NCBI RefSeq assembly: GCF_001635455.1
Contig: NZ_LWEH01000151.1
Location: 1 to 64,000, forward strand
Direction: 5' to 3'
DNA from: Vibrio sp. HI00D65
GTDB lineage: Bacteria > Pseudomonadota > Gammaproteobacteria > Enterobacterales > Vibrionaceae
Length of the DNA stretch: 64,000 nucleotides
Positions 27,591 through 37,800 of this stretch are shown here, piece after piece. The position numbers and the translations under genes were made by a program. The notes beneath the pieces were generated by a model. It did not search any database. It was not told the DNA's origin and saw only the letters and a list, made by a program, of their open reading frames with translations. The number at the start of each line of letters is the position of its first letter. The first letter of the stretch is position 1.

Positions 27591-29057
27591 ATGAAACAAC
27601 TCCCAAAAAAATCACTCATCGCTCTGTCGCTACTAAGCGTTAGCGGTGCAAGCTTCGGCCACGGTTATGTTTCGGCATACAATAATGGCGTCGCTGAAAG
27701 CCGTGTAGCGCTGTGTAAGTTTCCTGCGAGCGATACACAAGAGAAGAACACCAACTGTGGTGGTATCCAATACGAACCGCAAAGTGTCGAGGGCCCTGAA
27801 GGCTTCCCAGAAATTGGCCCTGCGGATGGAAAAATCGCTAGTGCGCAATCTTCTTTAGCCGCTGCGCTAGACGAGCAAACGGCTGACCGTTGGGTTAAAC
27901 GCCCAATACAATCTGGATCTCAATACTTTGAGTGGACATTCACAGCAAACCACGTGACTCACGATTGGAAATATTACATTACAAAACCAAACTGGAATCC
28001 AAACCAGCCTTTGGCTCGTAGTTCTTTTGATCTAACGCCATTCTGTGTAGTCGAAGGCAATATGGAACAGCCACCAATGCAAGTAAGCCACTTGTGTAAT
28101 GTCCCTGAGCGTGAAGGCTACCAAGTGATTCTAGCTGTTTGGGATGTGGGTGATACTGCAATGGCTTTCTACAACGTTATTGATGTGAAATTCGATGGCG
28201 ATGGCCCGATCATTCCTGATTGGGACCAAGGCGGTCAAATCAACCCAACTCGCGACCTAAACATCGGTGATGCCGTTTACACTCGTGTCTTTGACCAATC
28301 TGGTGAGAATGCTTCATACAGCACAGAACTAGTTATTGAAAATAACGAGCAAGGTAAAGCGAATAACTGGTCTTATGCATTGGCATCAAAGATCAACCAA
28401 GAGCAGACGCAAATCAAAGCGGGTCAATTTAACGACCAGGGTGATTTCGCTCCTGTATACGGCTCAAACCCGGTTTACTTAAAAGCAGGTTCAGGCTTTA
28501 AGAGCGTAGAGATCGGCTACAAGATTGATACTCCAGAGCCAGAGCATGAAGTTGAAATAACAGGTTTAGAGTCAGAGTACATTATCAACGAGAATCAACC
28601 GACTCAACTTGATCTTACTCTAGCGGCAACGGGCGACGTTCAAGCAGAGCTCACGGTATACAACCACCATCGTGAAGCACTGGCGTCTCAGAAATCTGAA
28701 CTTAAAGACGGACAAGTTGAAGATGTTCAGTTGACTCTGTCTAAATCTGAAGCTGGCCACCACATGCTTGTGGTTGTAACTAAGGATGACCAAGGCAACT
28801 TAGTTGACCAAAACACGCTTGATTTCCACCTTATGGACGAGCAAACACCGCCACCAGCAGGCGATTACGATTTCGTATTCCCTGAAAGCATTAAATCTTA
28901 CACTGAAGGTACAAAAGTACTGAGCAGCGACGGTAGCGTTTATCAATGTAAAGAGTTCCCATACTCTGGTTACTGTATTCAGTGGGCACCAACGGCAACT
29001 CAATACGAACCTGGTGTAGGCTCACACTGGCAAGATGCTTGGTACAAAGTCGACTAA
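27591..29057 (+). CDS. gbpA: N-acetylglucosamine-binding protein / chitin-active LPMO (AA10)
   Basis: A 488-residue secreted colonisation factor. The signal peptide ends at FG-HGYV, leaving His24 as the mature N-terminus; with a second histidine in TANHVTHDW it forms the copper histidine brace of a lytic polysaccharide monooxygenase (domain 1, to about residue 205). Two middle domains (about 215-320 and 325-415) resemble the GbpA surface-binding modules, and a C-terminal CBM73-like chitin-binding module (about 430-488, aromatic-rich, SGYCIQWAP) follows. AAGGAC precedes ATG. It is controlled by the riboswitch upstream and ends in a strong terminator. Confidence 0.96.
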   Translation: MKQLPKKSLIALSLLSVSGASFGHGYVSAYNNGVAESRVALCKFPASDTQEKNTNCGGIQYEPQSVEGPEGFPEIGPADGKIASAQSSLAAALDEQTADRWVKRPIQSGSQYFEWTFTANHVTHDWKYYITKPNWNPNQPLARSSFDLTPFCVVEGNMEQPPMQVSHLCNVPEREGYQVILAVWDVGDTAMAFYNVIDVKFDGDGPIIPDWDQGGQINPTRDLNIGDAVYTRVFDQSGENASYSTELVIENNEQGKANNWSYALASKINQEQTQIKAGQFNDQGDFAPVYGSNPVYLKAGSGFKSVEIGYKIDTPEPEHEVEITGLESEYIINENQPTQLDLTLAATGDVQAELTVYNHHREALASQKSELKDGQVEDVQLTLSKSEAGHHMLVVVTKDDQGNLVDQNTLDFHLMDEQTPPPAGDYDFVFPESIKSYTEGTKVLSSDGSVYQCKEFPYSGYCIQWAPTATQYEPGVGSHWQDAWYKVD

Positions 29058-29111
29058 TTGATCGCTCTGTACTTACTTTCACATGAGTGAAACTAAGCAA
29101 TCAGCCAAACA

Positions 29112-29140
29112 AAAACGGATGCCAAGCGCATCCGTTTTCT
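29112..29140 (+). terminator. Terminator after gbpA, probably bidirectional
   Basis: AAAACGGATGC (29112-29122) and GCATCCGTTTT (29128-29138) form an 11-bp stem with a 5-base loop, T-rich on both strands. It also serves the leftward ctaB end at 29169. Confidence 0.9.
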
Positions 29141-29168
29141 CGTTCTGTATTCATCTACAAATCTGATC

Positions 29169-30107
29169 TTAAAGTAGGTAATGGTCTGCCAGCAAAGCAA
29201 CAAACAAAATCATGAGATGGTAAATTGAGAACTTGAATGTCTTCATCGCCATGTTAGGCTCATCGCGATACTTCAATACCCAGGCATGATAAACAAACCC
29301 ACCGTTGAGCACCAAAGACGCGCTCAGGTATATCCAACTACTCATTCCAACTAATACCGGCAGCACACATACAATGCTTAGCAGTAGTGTATACAGCAGA
29401 ATTGAAGTCTTGGTGTACGCTATCCCATGCGTCACAGGCAACATCGGAATATCCACCTTGGCATACTCGTCACGACGATGAATCGCAAGTGCCCAAAAGT
29501 GAGGCGGTGTCCAGATGAAGATGATCATCACCAGCAGCCAGGCATTAGAATGTAGCTCGTTCGTCACAGCTGTCCAGCCCAATAAAGGTGGCATTGCCCC
29601 TGCGATCCCTGCAATCACAATGTTCTGTGGCGTTGCTCGTTTTAAATACATGGTGTAGATAACCGCATAACCTAATAGGCTCGCAAAAGTTAACCAAGCC
29701 GTAAGCGGGTTAACTAACAAGGCTAAAGTCACAAAGCCCAGTAAGCCGATACCGGCTGCAAAGGCGAATACTCGTACGCTGCTGAGCTCACCCGATGGTA
29801 AAGGACGACGGTTAGTGCGAGACATTTGCCCATCGATCTTCTTGTCGATCAAATGATTAAATGCAGCGGCTGAACCCGCCATCAACCCTATCCCTATCAT
29901 GCCAAATAATGCTTGCTGTACTGGCAATCCGTTAGGCACAGCTAAACACATGCCTACTAATGCCGTTAACAACATCAAAGCAACCACTTTCGGCTTGGTC
30001 AGTGTTAAATAGACCTTCCAAGCTGCTTTGTTTTGAGTAGCAACTTCATTACTTGAAGCGGTATCTTGCACCACTATTTGATGCTGTGTTGAAGTTCTAC
30101 TGACCAT
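29169..30107 (-). CDS. ctaB: Protoheme IX farnesyltransferase (heme O synthase), cox-linked copy
   Basis: A 312-residue UbiA-family enzyme with the motif [21 protein letters not shown] and the second motif [14 protein letters not shown]. It makes heme O, which CtaA then oxidises to heme A for the aa3-type oxidase. The start at 30107 has GGAGG 5 bases upstream and overlaps the ctaA end by 11 bp. It is a distinct paralogue of cyoE at 22816-23733. Last gene of the leftward oxidase operon. Confidence 0.94.
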   Translation of the reverse strand: MVSRTSTQHQIVVQDTASSNEVATQNKAAWKVYLTLTKPKVVALMLLTALVGMCLAVPNGLPVQQALFGMIGIGLMAGSAAAFNHLIDKKIDGQMSRTNRRPLPSGELSSVRVFAFAAGIGLLGFVTLALLVNPLTAWLTFASLLGYAVIYTMYLKRATPQNIVIAGIAGAMPPLLGWTAVTNELHSNAWLLVMIIFIWTPPHFWALAIHRRDEYAKVDIPMLPVTHGIAYTKTSILLYTLLLSIVCVLPVLVGMSSWIYLSASLVLNGGFVYHAWVLKYRDEPNMAMKTFKFSIYHLMILFVALLADHYLL

Positions 30108-31155
30108 GATTACCTCCTTGTAATACACTGTTCTTTACCAAGCTCTCACTTGGTTTTCGTTGCCACACTACAAAGTTTGTCACAACCAAACTGACAAGCA
30201 GCATCGCCGCAACTAAGTTATGCAGCACGGCCACTGAAATCGGTAGATGGAACCACACGTTACTGATCCCTAGACTGACTTGCACGGCTAATACCAATGC
30301 CACGATGACACCCAGTTTTTGGTGCGCTGTTTGACCAAACTTCCACAACTGGTACACGACCATTAGCACCGTTATCGTTGCCACAATAGCACCAAACCTA
30401 TGCATGACATGTATGGTGAGCCTTGCAGGATACTCGAGTACACCAAACTCATAGTTATCATGCCCATGCTGCGCAAAGTCGAACGCATTGTTGAAATCTA
30501 GGTAGCTCGTCCAATTCCCTTCACAGATAGGCAGTTGAGTACATACCAGTGCGGCATAATTTGAAGACGTCCAACCTCCTAGTAAAATCTGTCCAATTAC
30601 AATTACCAAGCCAAAAAGTGCAGCAAACTTGATAGTGGCCGAGTGTGTCCTTTCACCGAAACTAGTCTGGAAATTAGAGAGGCGACAATAGAGTAAGCAG
30701 AGCATAGACAAAAGAGTGAAACCTCCCATCAAATGCGCCATCACCACAACTGGCATCAGCTTGAGGGTTACCGTCCACATCCCTAACAAAGCTTGAAAAA
30801 TCACCGTTGCCGCAATAAGTAACGGTAGCCCAGCAGAGGTGATGTTCTTCTTAATACACCAAGCGACCACAGCAAAGATAAGAAGCCCTAAGGAACCTGC
30901 ACAGTAGCGATGTATCATCTCTATCCAAGCTTTGTTAGCCTCAAGAACACGTTCAGGGAATTGGAGATTGGCTTGGTTCACTGCTTGTGAATCAGACGGT
31001 ACTGTGAGCTTTCCATAACACCCAGGCCAATCAGGGCAACCAAGCCCAGCATCCGATAATCGGGTGTAAGCACCGAGCACAATCACTGTCAGCGTCAGTA
31101 AGATAGTCACTCGCATCACACGCATGAGTAAATCAGGGGCTTTGCTCTGCATCAT
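30097..31155 (-). CDS. ctaA: Heme A synthase (COX15/CtaA)
   Basis: A 352-residue membrane protein with eight predicted helices in two four-helix halves. Each half has the conserved heme-ligand histidines ([14 protein letters not shown] and [14 protein letters not shown]), and there is the loop [16 protein letters not shown]. It oxidises the heme O methyl group to a formyl group. It overlaps ctaB. Two adjacent ATGs start it, with GGGAGAT upstream. Confidence 0.93.
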   Translation of the reverse strand: MMQSKAPDLLMRVMRVTILLTLTVIVLGAYTRLSDAGLGCPDWPGCYGKLTVPSDSQAVNQANLQFPERVLEANKAWIEMIHRYCAGSLGLLIFAVVAWCIKKNITSAGLPLLIAATVIFQALLGMWTVTLKLMPVVVMAHLMGGFTLLSMLCLLYCRLSNFQTSFGERTHSATIKFAALFGLVIVIGQILLGGWTSSNYAALVCTQLPICEGNWTSYLDFNNAFDFAQHGHDNYEFGVLEYPARLTIHVMHRFGAIVATITVLMVVYQLWKFGQTAHQKLGVIVALVLAVQVSLGISNVWFHLPISVAVLHNLVAAMLLVSLVVTNFVVWQRKPSESLVKNSVLQGGNHGQ

Positions 31156-31226
31156 TTATCTCCCTATACTTATTCCCTTTCGCTGCCAGAGTTCAGTCAC
31201 AACAGTCAAACCGATTTGCTTATCAG

Positions 31227-31832
31227 CTACCCAACACGCGACAGTTTAAGAAGCTTTCTTAAATCATGAATCATGCCTTTGGACTGCCCGACTAACTGCG
31301 ACGGTTCTGAGACACTTTTGTATTCCATAACGAGTTGACCAAGGGGATCAATTATAACAATCGACGCTGGCGCGAATTTGGTGCTCAACTGCTCCCCACC
31401 AGACAAAAATGACAAATCAGGTTTGTTAAACGCTCCTGGTAATGTATTTCCCTCAGAGACAAACACCACAGCGGTTACTCGTTCTTTATTCCTACCCAGC
31501 GCTAAATAGCTTTGATTCAAGTAGTGAAGTTGTTGTTCACATAAGCTATCGCAGTCCGTTGGCGCAATATAACCCACCAACCATTCTTCTTCATTCGGAG
31601 CCGTCAGCCCAAAGTCTTGTAGAGTCACTCTTGGCTCAACTAACTCCCCCGTATTTGTTACACCAGATGTGTACCAATTTTGCTCCAGTACAGTTTTAGC
31701 GATAATGGCAGGTAAGGCGAAGACCAAAATCAATCCGATGAGTACAAGTCGACCACGTGAGCGGCGCTGTTTAAACGCAACAAAACTGGCATCGGTACTT
31801 TCCTTTTTAGTTTGTGTTTGAAGCTTATCCAT
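31227..31832 (-). CDS. SCO-like membrane-anchored protein of the oxidase operon
   Basis: A 201-residue protein with one N-terminal helix (about 28-47) and a periplasmic thioredoxin-like domain with CDSLCEQQL, a CxxxC like that of SCO proteins (Cys94 region). Related proteins sit in cox operons as transmembrane oxidase-associated proteins. It probably helps CuA or CuB loading, since coxB here has a CuA site. The distal histidine typical of SCO was not located, so it may be a thiol reductase rather than a copper carrier. Confidence 0.75.
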   Translation of the reverse strand: MDKLQTQTKKESTDASFVAFKQRRSRGRLVLIGLILVFALPAIIAKTVLEQNWYTSGVTNTGELVEPRVTLQDFGLTAPNEEEWLVGYIAPTDCDSLCEQQLHYLNQSYLALGRNKERVTAVVFVSEGNTLPGAFNKPDLSFLSGGEQLSTKFAPASIVIIDPLGQLVMEYKSVSEPSQLVGQSKGMIHDLRKLLKLSRVG

Positions 31833-31891
31833 TTTAATTCCCTGTATTAGTCGCTGCCTATCGCTAACCGTGTTTATGTCGTTGCAAGCAT

Positions 31892-32701
31892 TTACTTCTT
31901 ATTTATGTGCCTATGTTTCTTCAAATATCTAAAACCAATCAACAACATCAGCGAAAGCAATACCGCAGCCATCACAAACCATTGAAATGAGTAACCAAAG
32001 TGCTTCTCAGACTTCATCGCCGTCGGGCGCCATAACATTTCATAAGGCAACGAATCTAAGCTCTGAGGTTGAAAAATGAACGGCAACACCTCTTGTCCTG
32101 TGTATTGTGATAGCGCTTCTATGTTGATGTTTTGGATCCTTTTCGGCGTTATGTTTTCTAGACCAAGTTCCTGACTTAACGGATTTACCGAACGGGTATA
32201 CAAGCGACCAGACATCTCGGTTGGTAGCTTTATTTTTCCTATTTCTGGTAGCTCTCTTCTGTCACTACTTGCTGCAACGAATCCAAGATCGATCAAAAGC
32301 TGTTTTCTTCCATCTTGAGTTTGAACCTCGCCCAGCATGTAAATCACATACCCCACCGTTCCTTGATTGATTTGATTGTCCAGCAAGAGAATTAAACCAC
32401 TCGATTTCACTAACTCAACGTCAGCTTTCAAGCCATTTAAGGTCGAAGGAGACAACGGCTGCTGAGTTCCAACGCTTGCCTCTCTCCATTCATTGAGTAC
32501 TGCATCTAGTGGTTTAGAAGGTTGCATTGCTCTCTGCGATAGCTGCTGCTCATAACGCAGCTTCTCGTTACCTCTGTCTAATTGCCATAAACCCAACTTG
32601 ATTAAAATGCCGACTGAAACCAAAGTTAAAGCAACCGCAAACCAAAAACCTTTACTGCGGAACTTTCGCTCATCATGATTCAAACGGTTTGGAGTTATCA
32701 C
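31892..32701 (-). CDS. SURF1-family cytochrome oxidase assembly protein
   Basis: A SURF1/Shy1 protein of about 269 residues with the two expected membrane helices (about 18-38 and 240-260) and the signature LGLWQLDRGNEK after the first. It assists heme A insertion in subunit I. I start it at GTG 32701, which stops just short of the ATG of the antisense DUF2909 gene (32703); a frame running to 32821 would lie wholly across that gene and is unlikely. A TTG at 32683 is another option. Confidence 0.85.
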   Translation of the reverse strand: MITPNRLNHDERKFRSKGFWFAVALTLVSVGILIKLGLWQLDRGNEKLRYEQQLSQRAMQPSKPLDAVLNEWREASVGTQQPLSPSTLNGLKADVELVKSSGLILLLDNQINQGTVGYVIYMLGEVQTQDGRKQLLIDLGFVAASSDRRELPEIGKIKLPTEMSGRLYTRSVNPLSQELGLENITPKRIQNINIEALSQYTGQEVLPFIFQPQSLDSLPYEMLWRPTAMKSEKHFGYSFQWFVMAAVLLSLMLLIGFRYLKKHRHINKK

Positions 32702-32702
32702 T

Positions 32703-32933
32703 ATGGCGTCACCTACCTTTATCCTGTTATTCAAAGTTGTGTTGGTTGCACTGCTGTTTTTCATCGCATTCAATTTAATGAAAGGGCTCATCCAAATTGC
32801 TTCGAGCAAACACAATGGCAAAAAGCTAAGTCACTTTTTGGGTCGTCGAGTCATGTGGTCAGCCATTGTTGTGCTACTGTTATTGCTTGCTTTAGAGTCA
32901 GGAGTAATAGCTCCTAACCCTCGTCCTTATTAA
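32703..32933 (+). CDS. DUF2909 small membrane protein
   Basis: A 76-residue protein with two membrane helices (about 5-22 and 47-65). It belongs to DUF2909, found beside SURF1 and coxC in proteobacterial oxidase clusters. It is read against the operon, in the gap between coxC and the SURF1 gene, with its start back-to-back with that of SURF1. No clear ribosome site. An oxidase-related role is suggested by conserved position only. Confidence 0.75.
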   Translation: MASPTFILLFKVVLVALLFFIAFNLMKGLIQIASSKHNGKKLSHFLGRRVMWSAIVVLLLLLALESGVIAPNPRPY

Positions 32934-32955
32934 GTTCTTGAGACTTATCACTTAA

Positions 32956-33840
32956 CTAAAGCACGTAAACAAACACAAATAATCCTAACCAAACCACATC
33001 AACAAAGTGCCAATACCAGCTGCCAGCTTGGAATGCAAAATGGTCTTTGGGTGTAAAATGATCTTTGGCAACCCTAGCCAACAGTACGATTAAAAAGATC
33101 GTCCCTAAGCAGACATGTAAACCATGGAAACCCGTCAATAAGAAGAAGGTGTTGCCATAGATTCCCGATTGCAGGGTCAAACCCATATCTTGGTAAGCAT
33201 GGATATACTCTTCAACTTGGAAAAATAGGAAGAACCCAGCCAGAACGATAGTGATCTCTAACCAAACGATTAACACCATACGCTTGTTTTGTTCGAGACT
33301 TAGATGCGCCATATGTAGCGTGATGGAAGAGAGTAATAGGATAATGGTGTTCTTAAGAGGGATACCTTGCCACGGCATCGCTTGTGTTGTTACACCATCC
33401 GGTGTCGTTGTCAGCGGCCACATCGATTGGAACATTGGCCATAACACTTCGTGAGTCATTGCATTGTTGCCCGCCCCGCCAATCCATGGGACAGCAATCA
33501 TACGAGCGTAGAACAGTGCGCCAAAAAAAGCACCAAAGAACATGATTTCAGAAAAGATGAACCAACTCATGCCTTGTCTGAAAGAGCGGGATATTTGCTC
33601 AGAATAGAGGCCGCTCAAGGATTCCGTTATCACATTGCTAAACCAACCCGCCAGCATGTACAACAACATCGCAAACCCAACAAACAGCACAGCCTTACCG
33701 AATACACCACCAGCACCATCAGTGTCCATGTTTTGCACGGTTAACCCAGCCCCAACGGCAACAAGAAACAGAGCAACGGCACCGACTAATGGCCAATGGC
33801 TTTGATGTGGAACGAAATAGACTTCCTTTTTAGAACTCAT
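32956..33840 (-). CDS. coxC: Cytochrome c oxidase subunit III
   Basis: A 294-residue COX3 with seven predicted helices and the conserved FHGLHVCLGTIFL and WYWHFVDVVWLGLF. It stabilises the core and its lipids. It follows ctaG in the leftward operon with a 29-bp gap. Confidence 0.94.
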   Translation of the reverse strand: MSSKKEVYFVPHQSHWPLVGAVALFLVAVGAGLTVQNMDTDGAGGVFGKAVLFVGFAMLLYMLAGWFSNVITESLSGLYSEQISRSFRQGMSWFIFSEIMFFGAFFGALFYARMIAVPWIGGAGNNAMTHEVLWPMFQSMWPLTTTPDGVTTQAMPWQGIPLKNTIILLLSSITLHMAHLSLEQNKRMVLIVWLEITIVLAGFFLFFQVEEYIHAYQDMGLTLQSGIYGNTFFLLTGFHGLHVCLGTIFLIVLLARVAKDHFTPKDHFAFQAGSWYWHFVDVVWLGLFVFVYVL

Positions 33841-33869
33841 CGCTCAACTCCTTATGTTGATTCTGATTC

Positions 33870-34478
33870 CTAGTTACTCGCGATTGCATTAGGCTCGGCA
33901 CTGCTTGATTCCCTGACCACCTCACTCGTAATGTTAAATAGCGTATAAGAGAGCGTCAGTGTATGAATCGATTCTGGAATATCTGGCTCTATATAAAATA
34001 TCAAACCCATTTCAGCGCTTTTGTGCCCTTCTAACGGCTGCTGGTTAAAGCAGAAACATTCCACCTTATTGAAGTAAGTCGCCCCCATCCCCGGGGATAC
34101 TGAAGGCACAGCTTGTCCTACTAGAGAGTTTCCTGATAAATTTTTGGCTATATAGCTCGTTTGGATCACCTCTCCGGGGTGAACCTCTAACACACGCTCT
34201 TCAGGGACGAACTGCCAGGGCATACCAGGTTTGATGTGCGACATAAACTCCACACGTACGGTACGAGAATAATCCGGCTGCATCCCACGAGGCTGAACCA
34301 CTGACACCGTATTGGTTTTGCCATTAATACCCAAAGCCTCGCACATCACATCGTAAAGCGGCACCAAAGCAAAACCGAAACCAAACATCGCCACAACACT
34401 CAATACCAAGTACCCCGTCAGCTTCTTGGTTGACCGCTTTGGTTGGTTTTTATCTAGATCGCTTTGCTTATCACTCAT
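33870..34478 (-). CDS. ctaG: Cytochrome c oxidase assembly protein CtaG/Cox11
   Basis: A 202-residue protein with one N-terminal helix (about 20-40) and a periplasmic Ig-like domain holding the copper motif ECFCFNQQPL. Cox11/CtaG inserts copper into the CuB site of subunit I. It lies 11 bp after coxA. Confidence 0.93.
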   Translation of the reverse strand: MSDKQSDLDKNQPKRSTKKLTGYLVLSVVAMFGFGFALVPLYDVMCEALGINGKTNTVSVVQPRGMQPDYSRTVRVEFMSHIKPGMPWQFVPEERVLEVHPGEVIQTSYIAKNLSGNSLVGQAVPSVSPGMGATYFNKVECFCFNQQPLEGHKSAEMGLIFYIEPDIPESIHTLTLSYTLFNITSEVVRESSSAEPNAIASN

Positions 34479-34489
34479 AACTCATCCCT

Positions 34490-36151
34490 CTAATCGATTT
34501 TAGGTGGATGAGTAAAGGTATGATGAGGTGCAGGGCTTGGTAACGTCCATTCTAACCCTTCAGCACGTTCCCATGGCTTGCTTGATGCTGGCTCACCACC
34601 TCTTACACACTTAATAACCAACCACAAGAAGATCAATTGAGACAAACCAAAGGCAAAGCCCCCTATCGATACCACTTGGTTAACGTCAGCGAACTGGATA
34701 GCGTAGTCTGGAATACGACGTGGCATCCCCGCTAAACCTAGGAAGTGCATAGGGAAGAAAAGAACATTCACTGAGATTACTGACGTCCAGAAATGCCATA
34801 GACTGAGCTTGTGGTCGTACATATGTCCTGTCCACTTAGGTAACCAATAATAGGCGGCGGCCATTATCGAGAACACGGCACCAGTCACCAGAACATAGTG
34901 GAAGTGAGCCACTACAAAATAGGTGTCGTGGTATTGGAAATCTGCAGGAACAATAGCCAGCATCAATCCAGATAAACCGCCTATCGTAAACAAAACAATA
35001 AACGCAATGGTGAACAGCATTGGGGTTTCGAAGGTCAATGCGCCTCGCCACATGGTTGCGACCCAGTTAAAGACTTTCACCCCAGTTGGCACCGCAATCA
35101 ACATGGTGCAGTACATGAAGAACAGCTCAGCAAAGACGGGCATTCCCGTGGTGAACATGTGGTGTGCCCAAACTAGGAAAGACAAGATTGCGATACTACA
35201 GGTCGCATACACCATTGAGTGATAACCAAACAAACGCTTACCACTAAATGCTGGGATGATTGCTGAAACAATACCAAAGGATGGCAAGATCATGATGTAC
35301 ACTTCAGGGTGACCAAAGAACCAAAATATATGCTGGAACATGACTGGGTCACCGCCACCAGCCGCATCGAAGAAGCTCGTCCCAAAGTATTTGTCTGTCA
35401 ACACCATGGTCACTGCCCCCGCGAGAACGGGCATGACGGCTATCAGCAAGAAAGCTGTGATTAACCAAGTCCAAACAAACATTGGCAATTTAAACCAAGT
35501 CATACCTGGAGCTCTCATGTTTACGATAGTCACGATGACATTGATCGCCCCCATGATCGAACTGATACCCATGATGTGAACAGAGAATACAAACAACGCC
35601 GTGCTATCTGGGCCATACGTCGTTGAGAGCGGCGCATAGAATGTCCAACCAAAACTCGGACCGCCCCCTTCAGTAAACAAAGATCCAATCAAGATTAGGA
35701 AGGCGAAAGGTAGGATCCAGAAACTGAGGTTGTTCATTCGAGGTAACGCCATATCTGGCGCACCGATCATCATAGGGATCATCCAGTTGGCCAGCCCTGT
35801 GAATGCAGGCATTACCGCGCCAAATACCATTATCAAACCATGAACTGTAGTCATCTGGTTGAAGAAATCAGGCTCAACAAGCTGCAGACCCGGTTGGAAT
35901 AGCTCCGCACGGATCACCATCGCCATCGCACCGCCAGTTAGGAACATAGCGAAACTGAACCACAGATATAGCGTACCTATGTCTTTATGATTGGTTGAAT
36001 ACAACCAACGCGCCCACCCTTTTGGGTCAGCATGGGAATCATGATCATCCATAGGTAAGTCATGGCTGTCTAGGATACCGTCTAAAGTATGACTTAGAGC
36101 CTGACCTTCTGCAGGCGCCGATTTCACCGGCTTTTCGATTGGTGAACTCAT
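34490..36151 (-). CDS. coxA: Cytochrome c oxidase subunit I
   Basis: A 553-residue heme-copper oxidase subunit I with twelve helices. Visible motifs are WFFGHPEVYIMILPSFG (CuB His and cross-linked Tyr), VWAHHMFTTG (CuB histidines) and VAHFHYVL (heme ligands). The PEVY glutamate is present, as in A-family oxidases. It binds heme a, heme a3 and CuB. Its start overlaps the coxB stop by 4 bp. Confidence 0.96.
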   Translation of the reverse strand: MSSPIEKPVKSAPAEGQALSHTLDGILDSHDLPMDDHDSHADPKGWARWLYSTNHKDIGTLYLWFSFAMFLTGGAMAMVIRAELFQPGLQLVEPDFFNQMTTVHGLIMVFGAVMPAFTGLANWMIPMMIGAPDMALPRMNNLSFWILPFAFLILIGSLFTEGGGPSFGWTFYAPLSTTYGPDSTALFVFSVHIMGISSIMGAINVIVTIVNMRAPGMTWFKLPMFVWTWLITAFLLIAVMPVLAGAVTMVLTDKYFGTSFFDAAGGGDPVMFQHIFWFFGHPEVYIMILPSFGIVSAIIPAFSGKRLFGYHSMVYATCSIAILSFLVWAHHMFTTGMPVFAELFFMYCTMLIAVPTGVKVFNWVATMWRGALTFETPMLFTIAFIVLFTIGGLSGLMLAIVPADFQYHDTYFVVAHFHYVLVTGAVFSIMAAAYYWLPKWTGHMYDHKLSLWHFWTSVISVNVLFFPMHFLGLAGMPRRIPDYAIQFADVNQVVSIGGFAFGLSQLIFLWLVIKCVRGGEPASSKPWERAEGLEWTLPSPAPHHTFTHPPKID

Positions 36152-37350
36152 AGCTGCTCCTTAGCATCACTTTGTGCTTCATCCGCAGAGCCTTCCGCTC
36201 CACCCGATTGTTTTACCTTATAGGCATTAACATCTGAAGCTTGAACCACATCGCCAGTATCGTTCCCCCAAGCATTTCGTTGGTAGGTTACGACTGCAGC
36301 AATCTCTCTTTCTGTTAACTGATTATCGAAGGCTTGCATTGCCGAGCCTCCTCGACCATAAACAATAGTGTCGATATGAACATCCACATCTCCAAGAGCA
36401 ACTGGGCTGCCTTTGATCGCAGGAAACGCTCCAGGGATCCCTTCGCCGTTAGCTTGGTGGCAAACTGCACATCGAGTTTTGTATACCTCTTCACCTATGG
36501 TGTTCAACTCTTCCAACGAAAGTGACGCGTCTAATGCATCTTGAGCCGCTTGTTGTGCGGCAATCGTTAGCTCTTTCTGTTCTGCTAACCATACATCAAA
36601 CTCATCTTCTGCCATGGCATGCACTACTATCGGCATGAAGCCATGAGCACGACCACAGAGCTCTGCACACTGTCCTCGGTAAACGCCTGGTTCATCAATT
36701 TTGGTCCACGCTTCGTTAATAAATCCCGGAATGGTGTCTTTCTTAACAGCAAAAGCCGGTACCCACCAAGAGTGAATCACATCGTCAGAGGTCATTAAGA
36801 ACCGTACTTTCCGGTCTATGGGCAGCACAAGTGGTTTATCAACCTCCAGCAAATAGTGCACCCCTTTTACTTCAATACCTTCAATTTCTTTGTCGCTGGT
36901 CGCGAGCAAACTGAAGAACTCAACATCTTCACCGAAATAGCTGTAGTGCCATTTCCATTGTGAACCCGTGATCTTAACGGTAAGTTCGGATTGGGAAGTG
37001 TCTTCCATCGCTATCAAGGTTTTAGTAGCGGGAATCGCCATAGCGATGAGAATAATGATTGGGATAATGGTCCAGAGGATCTCGACTTTGGTACTTTCAT
37101 GAAAATGAGCAGCCACAACGCCCTTCGACTTTCGGTGCCTTAGAATCGAATAAAACATCACCCCGAAAACCACAAAGGCGATTGCACAGCAGATGTAGAA
37201 GATCAGCATGTGGAGCTCGTAGACTTGTCCGCTTATCTCTGTTACACCTTGGGTCATGTTGTATTCACTGTTCGCATTCGCCGAGAACGATGCCAGTAGC
37301 ACAACAAAACTATTCAACAGCCACCCTAGCCTAACCAGTAATCTTTTCAA
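36148..37350 (-). CDS. coxB: Cytochrome c oxidase subunit II with fused cytochrome c domain (caa3 type)
   Basis: A 400-residue subunit II. A signal peptide (to about residue 24) and two helices precede the cupredoxin domain with the full CuA set: HSWWVPAF and CAELCGRAHGFM (Cys228, Cys232, His, Met). A C-terminal class I cytochrome c domain has CAVCHQ (Cys294, Cys297, His298), with an axial Met in GGSAMQAF. This makes the enzyme caa3-type. I start it at TTG 37350 because GGAGAG lies just upstream; a frame reaching 37458 adds 36 residues that do not look like a signal. First gene of the operon. Confidence 0.93.
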   Translation of the reverse strand: MKRLLVRLGWLLNSFVVLLASFSANANSEYNMTQGVTEISGQVYELHMLIFYICCAIAFVVFGVMFYSILRHRKSKGVVAAHFHESTKVEILWTIIPIIILIAMAIPATKTLIAMEDTSQSELTVKITGSQWKWHYSYFGEDVEFFSLLATSDKEIEGIEVKGVHYLLEVDKPLVLPIDRKVRFLMTSDDVIHSWWVPAFAVKKDTIPGFINEAWTKIDEPGVYRGQCAELCGRAHGFMPIVVHAMAEDEFDVWLAEQKELTIAAQQAAQDALDASLSLEELNTIGEEVYKTRCAVCHQANGEGIPGAFPAIKGSPVALGDVDVHIDTIVYGRGGSAMQAFDNQLTEREIAAVVTYQRNAWGNDTGDVVQASDVNAYKVKQSGGAEGSADEAQSDAKEQL

Positions 37351-37800
37351 AAGATCTCTCCTTATCCTTCCTAATTGGATATATTCGACCAAAACGTCGT
37401 AGCGAACCGAACAACATTCATTGCTATACCGGCTTCGCATGAAAAGGCTGAATCTCAATCTACTACTCGCATCGGCACAGCCCTTGAGGACTGAACACTC
37501 CAGTCTTAATTATCGACTTATACGTCTCAAAAAGTCCTTAGGTTTTAACGAAAGATTCAAAAACGGCGAAACTATTCAATTTTGTTATATTTATGTAAAA
37601 GGCTAGTTAGTGATATCTAATTGTTCAAGGTAAGTTTACTTACAAAATAGTCAATTATTTAGAATGGCTTAGCCGACATGTCTTTGCCGTTGGAGTTTAT
37701 TTAAATCGAGTTTTACGATTGCCTTCATGGAAATGATAATCAATATTACTTAGATTAATCCCAACAGTAAGTTATACCGACATTAAAAGGTTCAGTAATT
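37351..37800. other. Divergent region between coxB and the phosphohexomutase gene
   Basis: 450 bp that must hold the promoter of the leftward cox operon and of the rightward mutase gene. Apart from the Fur-like site at 37729-37747, nothing distinctive was seen; the small frames inside have no ribosome sites. Confidence 0.4.
37729..37747. promoter_or_regulatory. Candidate Fur box
   Basis: The 19-mer GGAAATGATAATCAATATT matches 15 of 19 positions of the Fur consensus GATAATGATAATCATTATC, with the whole central AATGATAATCA intact. It is 54 bp upstream of the mutase ATG and about 380 bp from the coxB start, so the controlled gene is unclear. Iron control of a heme- and copper-rich oxidase would make sense, but the distance is long. 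Confidence 0.4.

Noticed and set aside
31892..32821. SURF1 gene starting at 32821
   Set aside because: The extra N-terminal residues lie wholly opposite the DUF2909 gene and do not look like SURF1; GTG 32701 is preferred.
36148..37458. coxB starting at 37458
   Set aside because: The first 36 residues are Arg- and Cys-rich and unlike a signal; TTG 37350 with GGAGAG gives a normal signal peptide.
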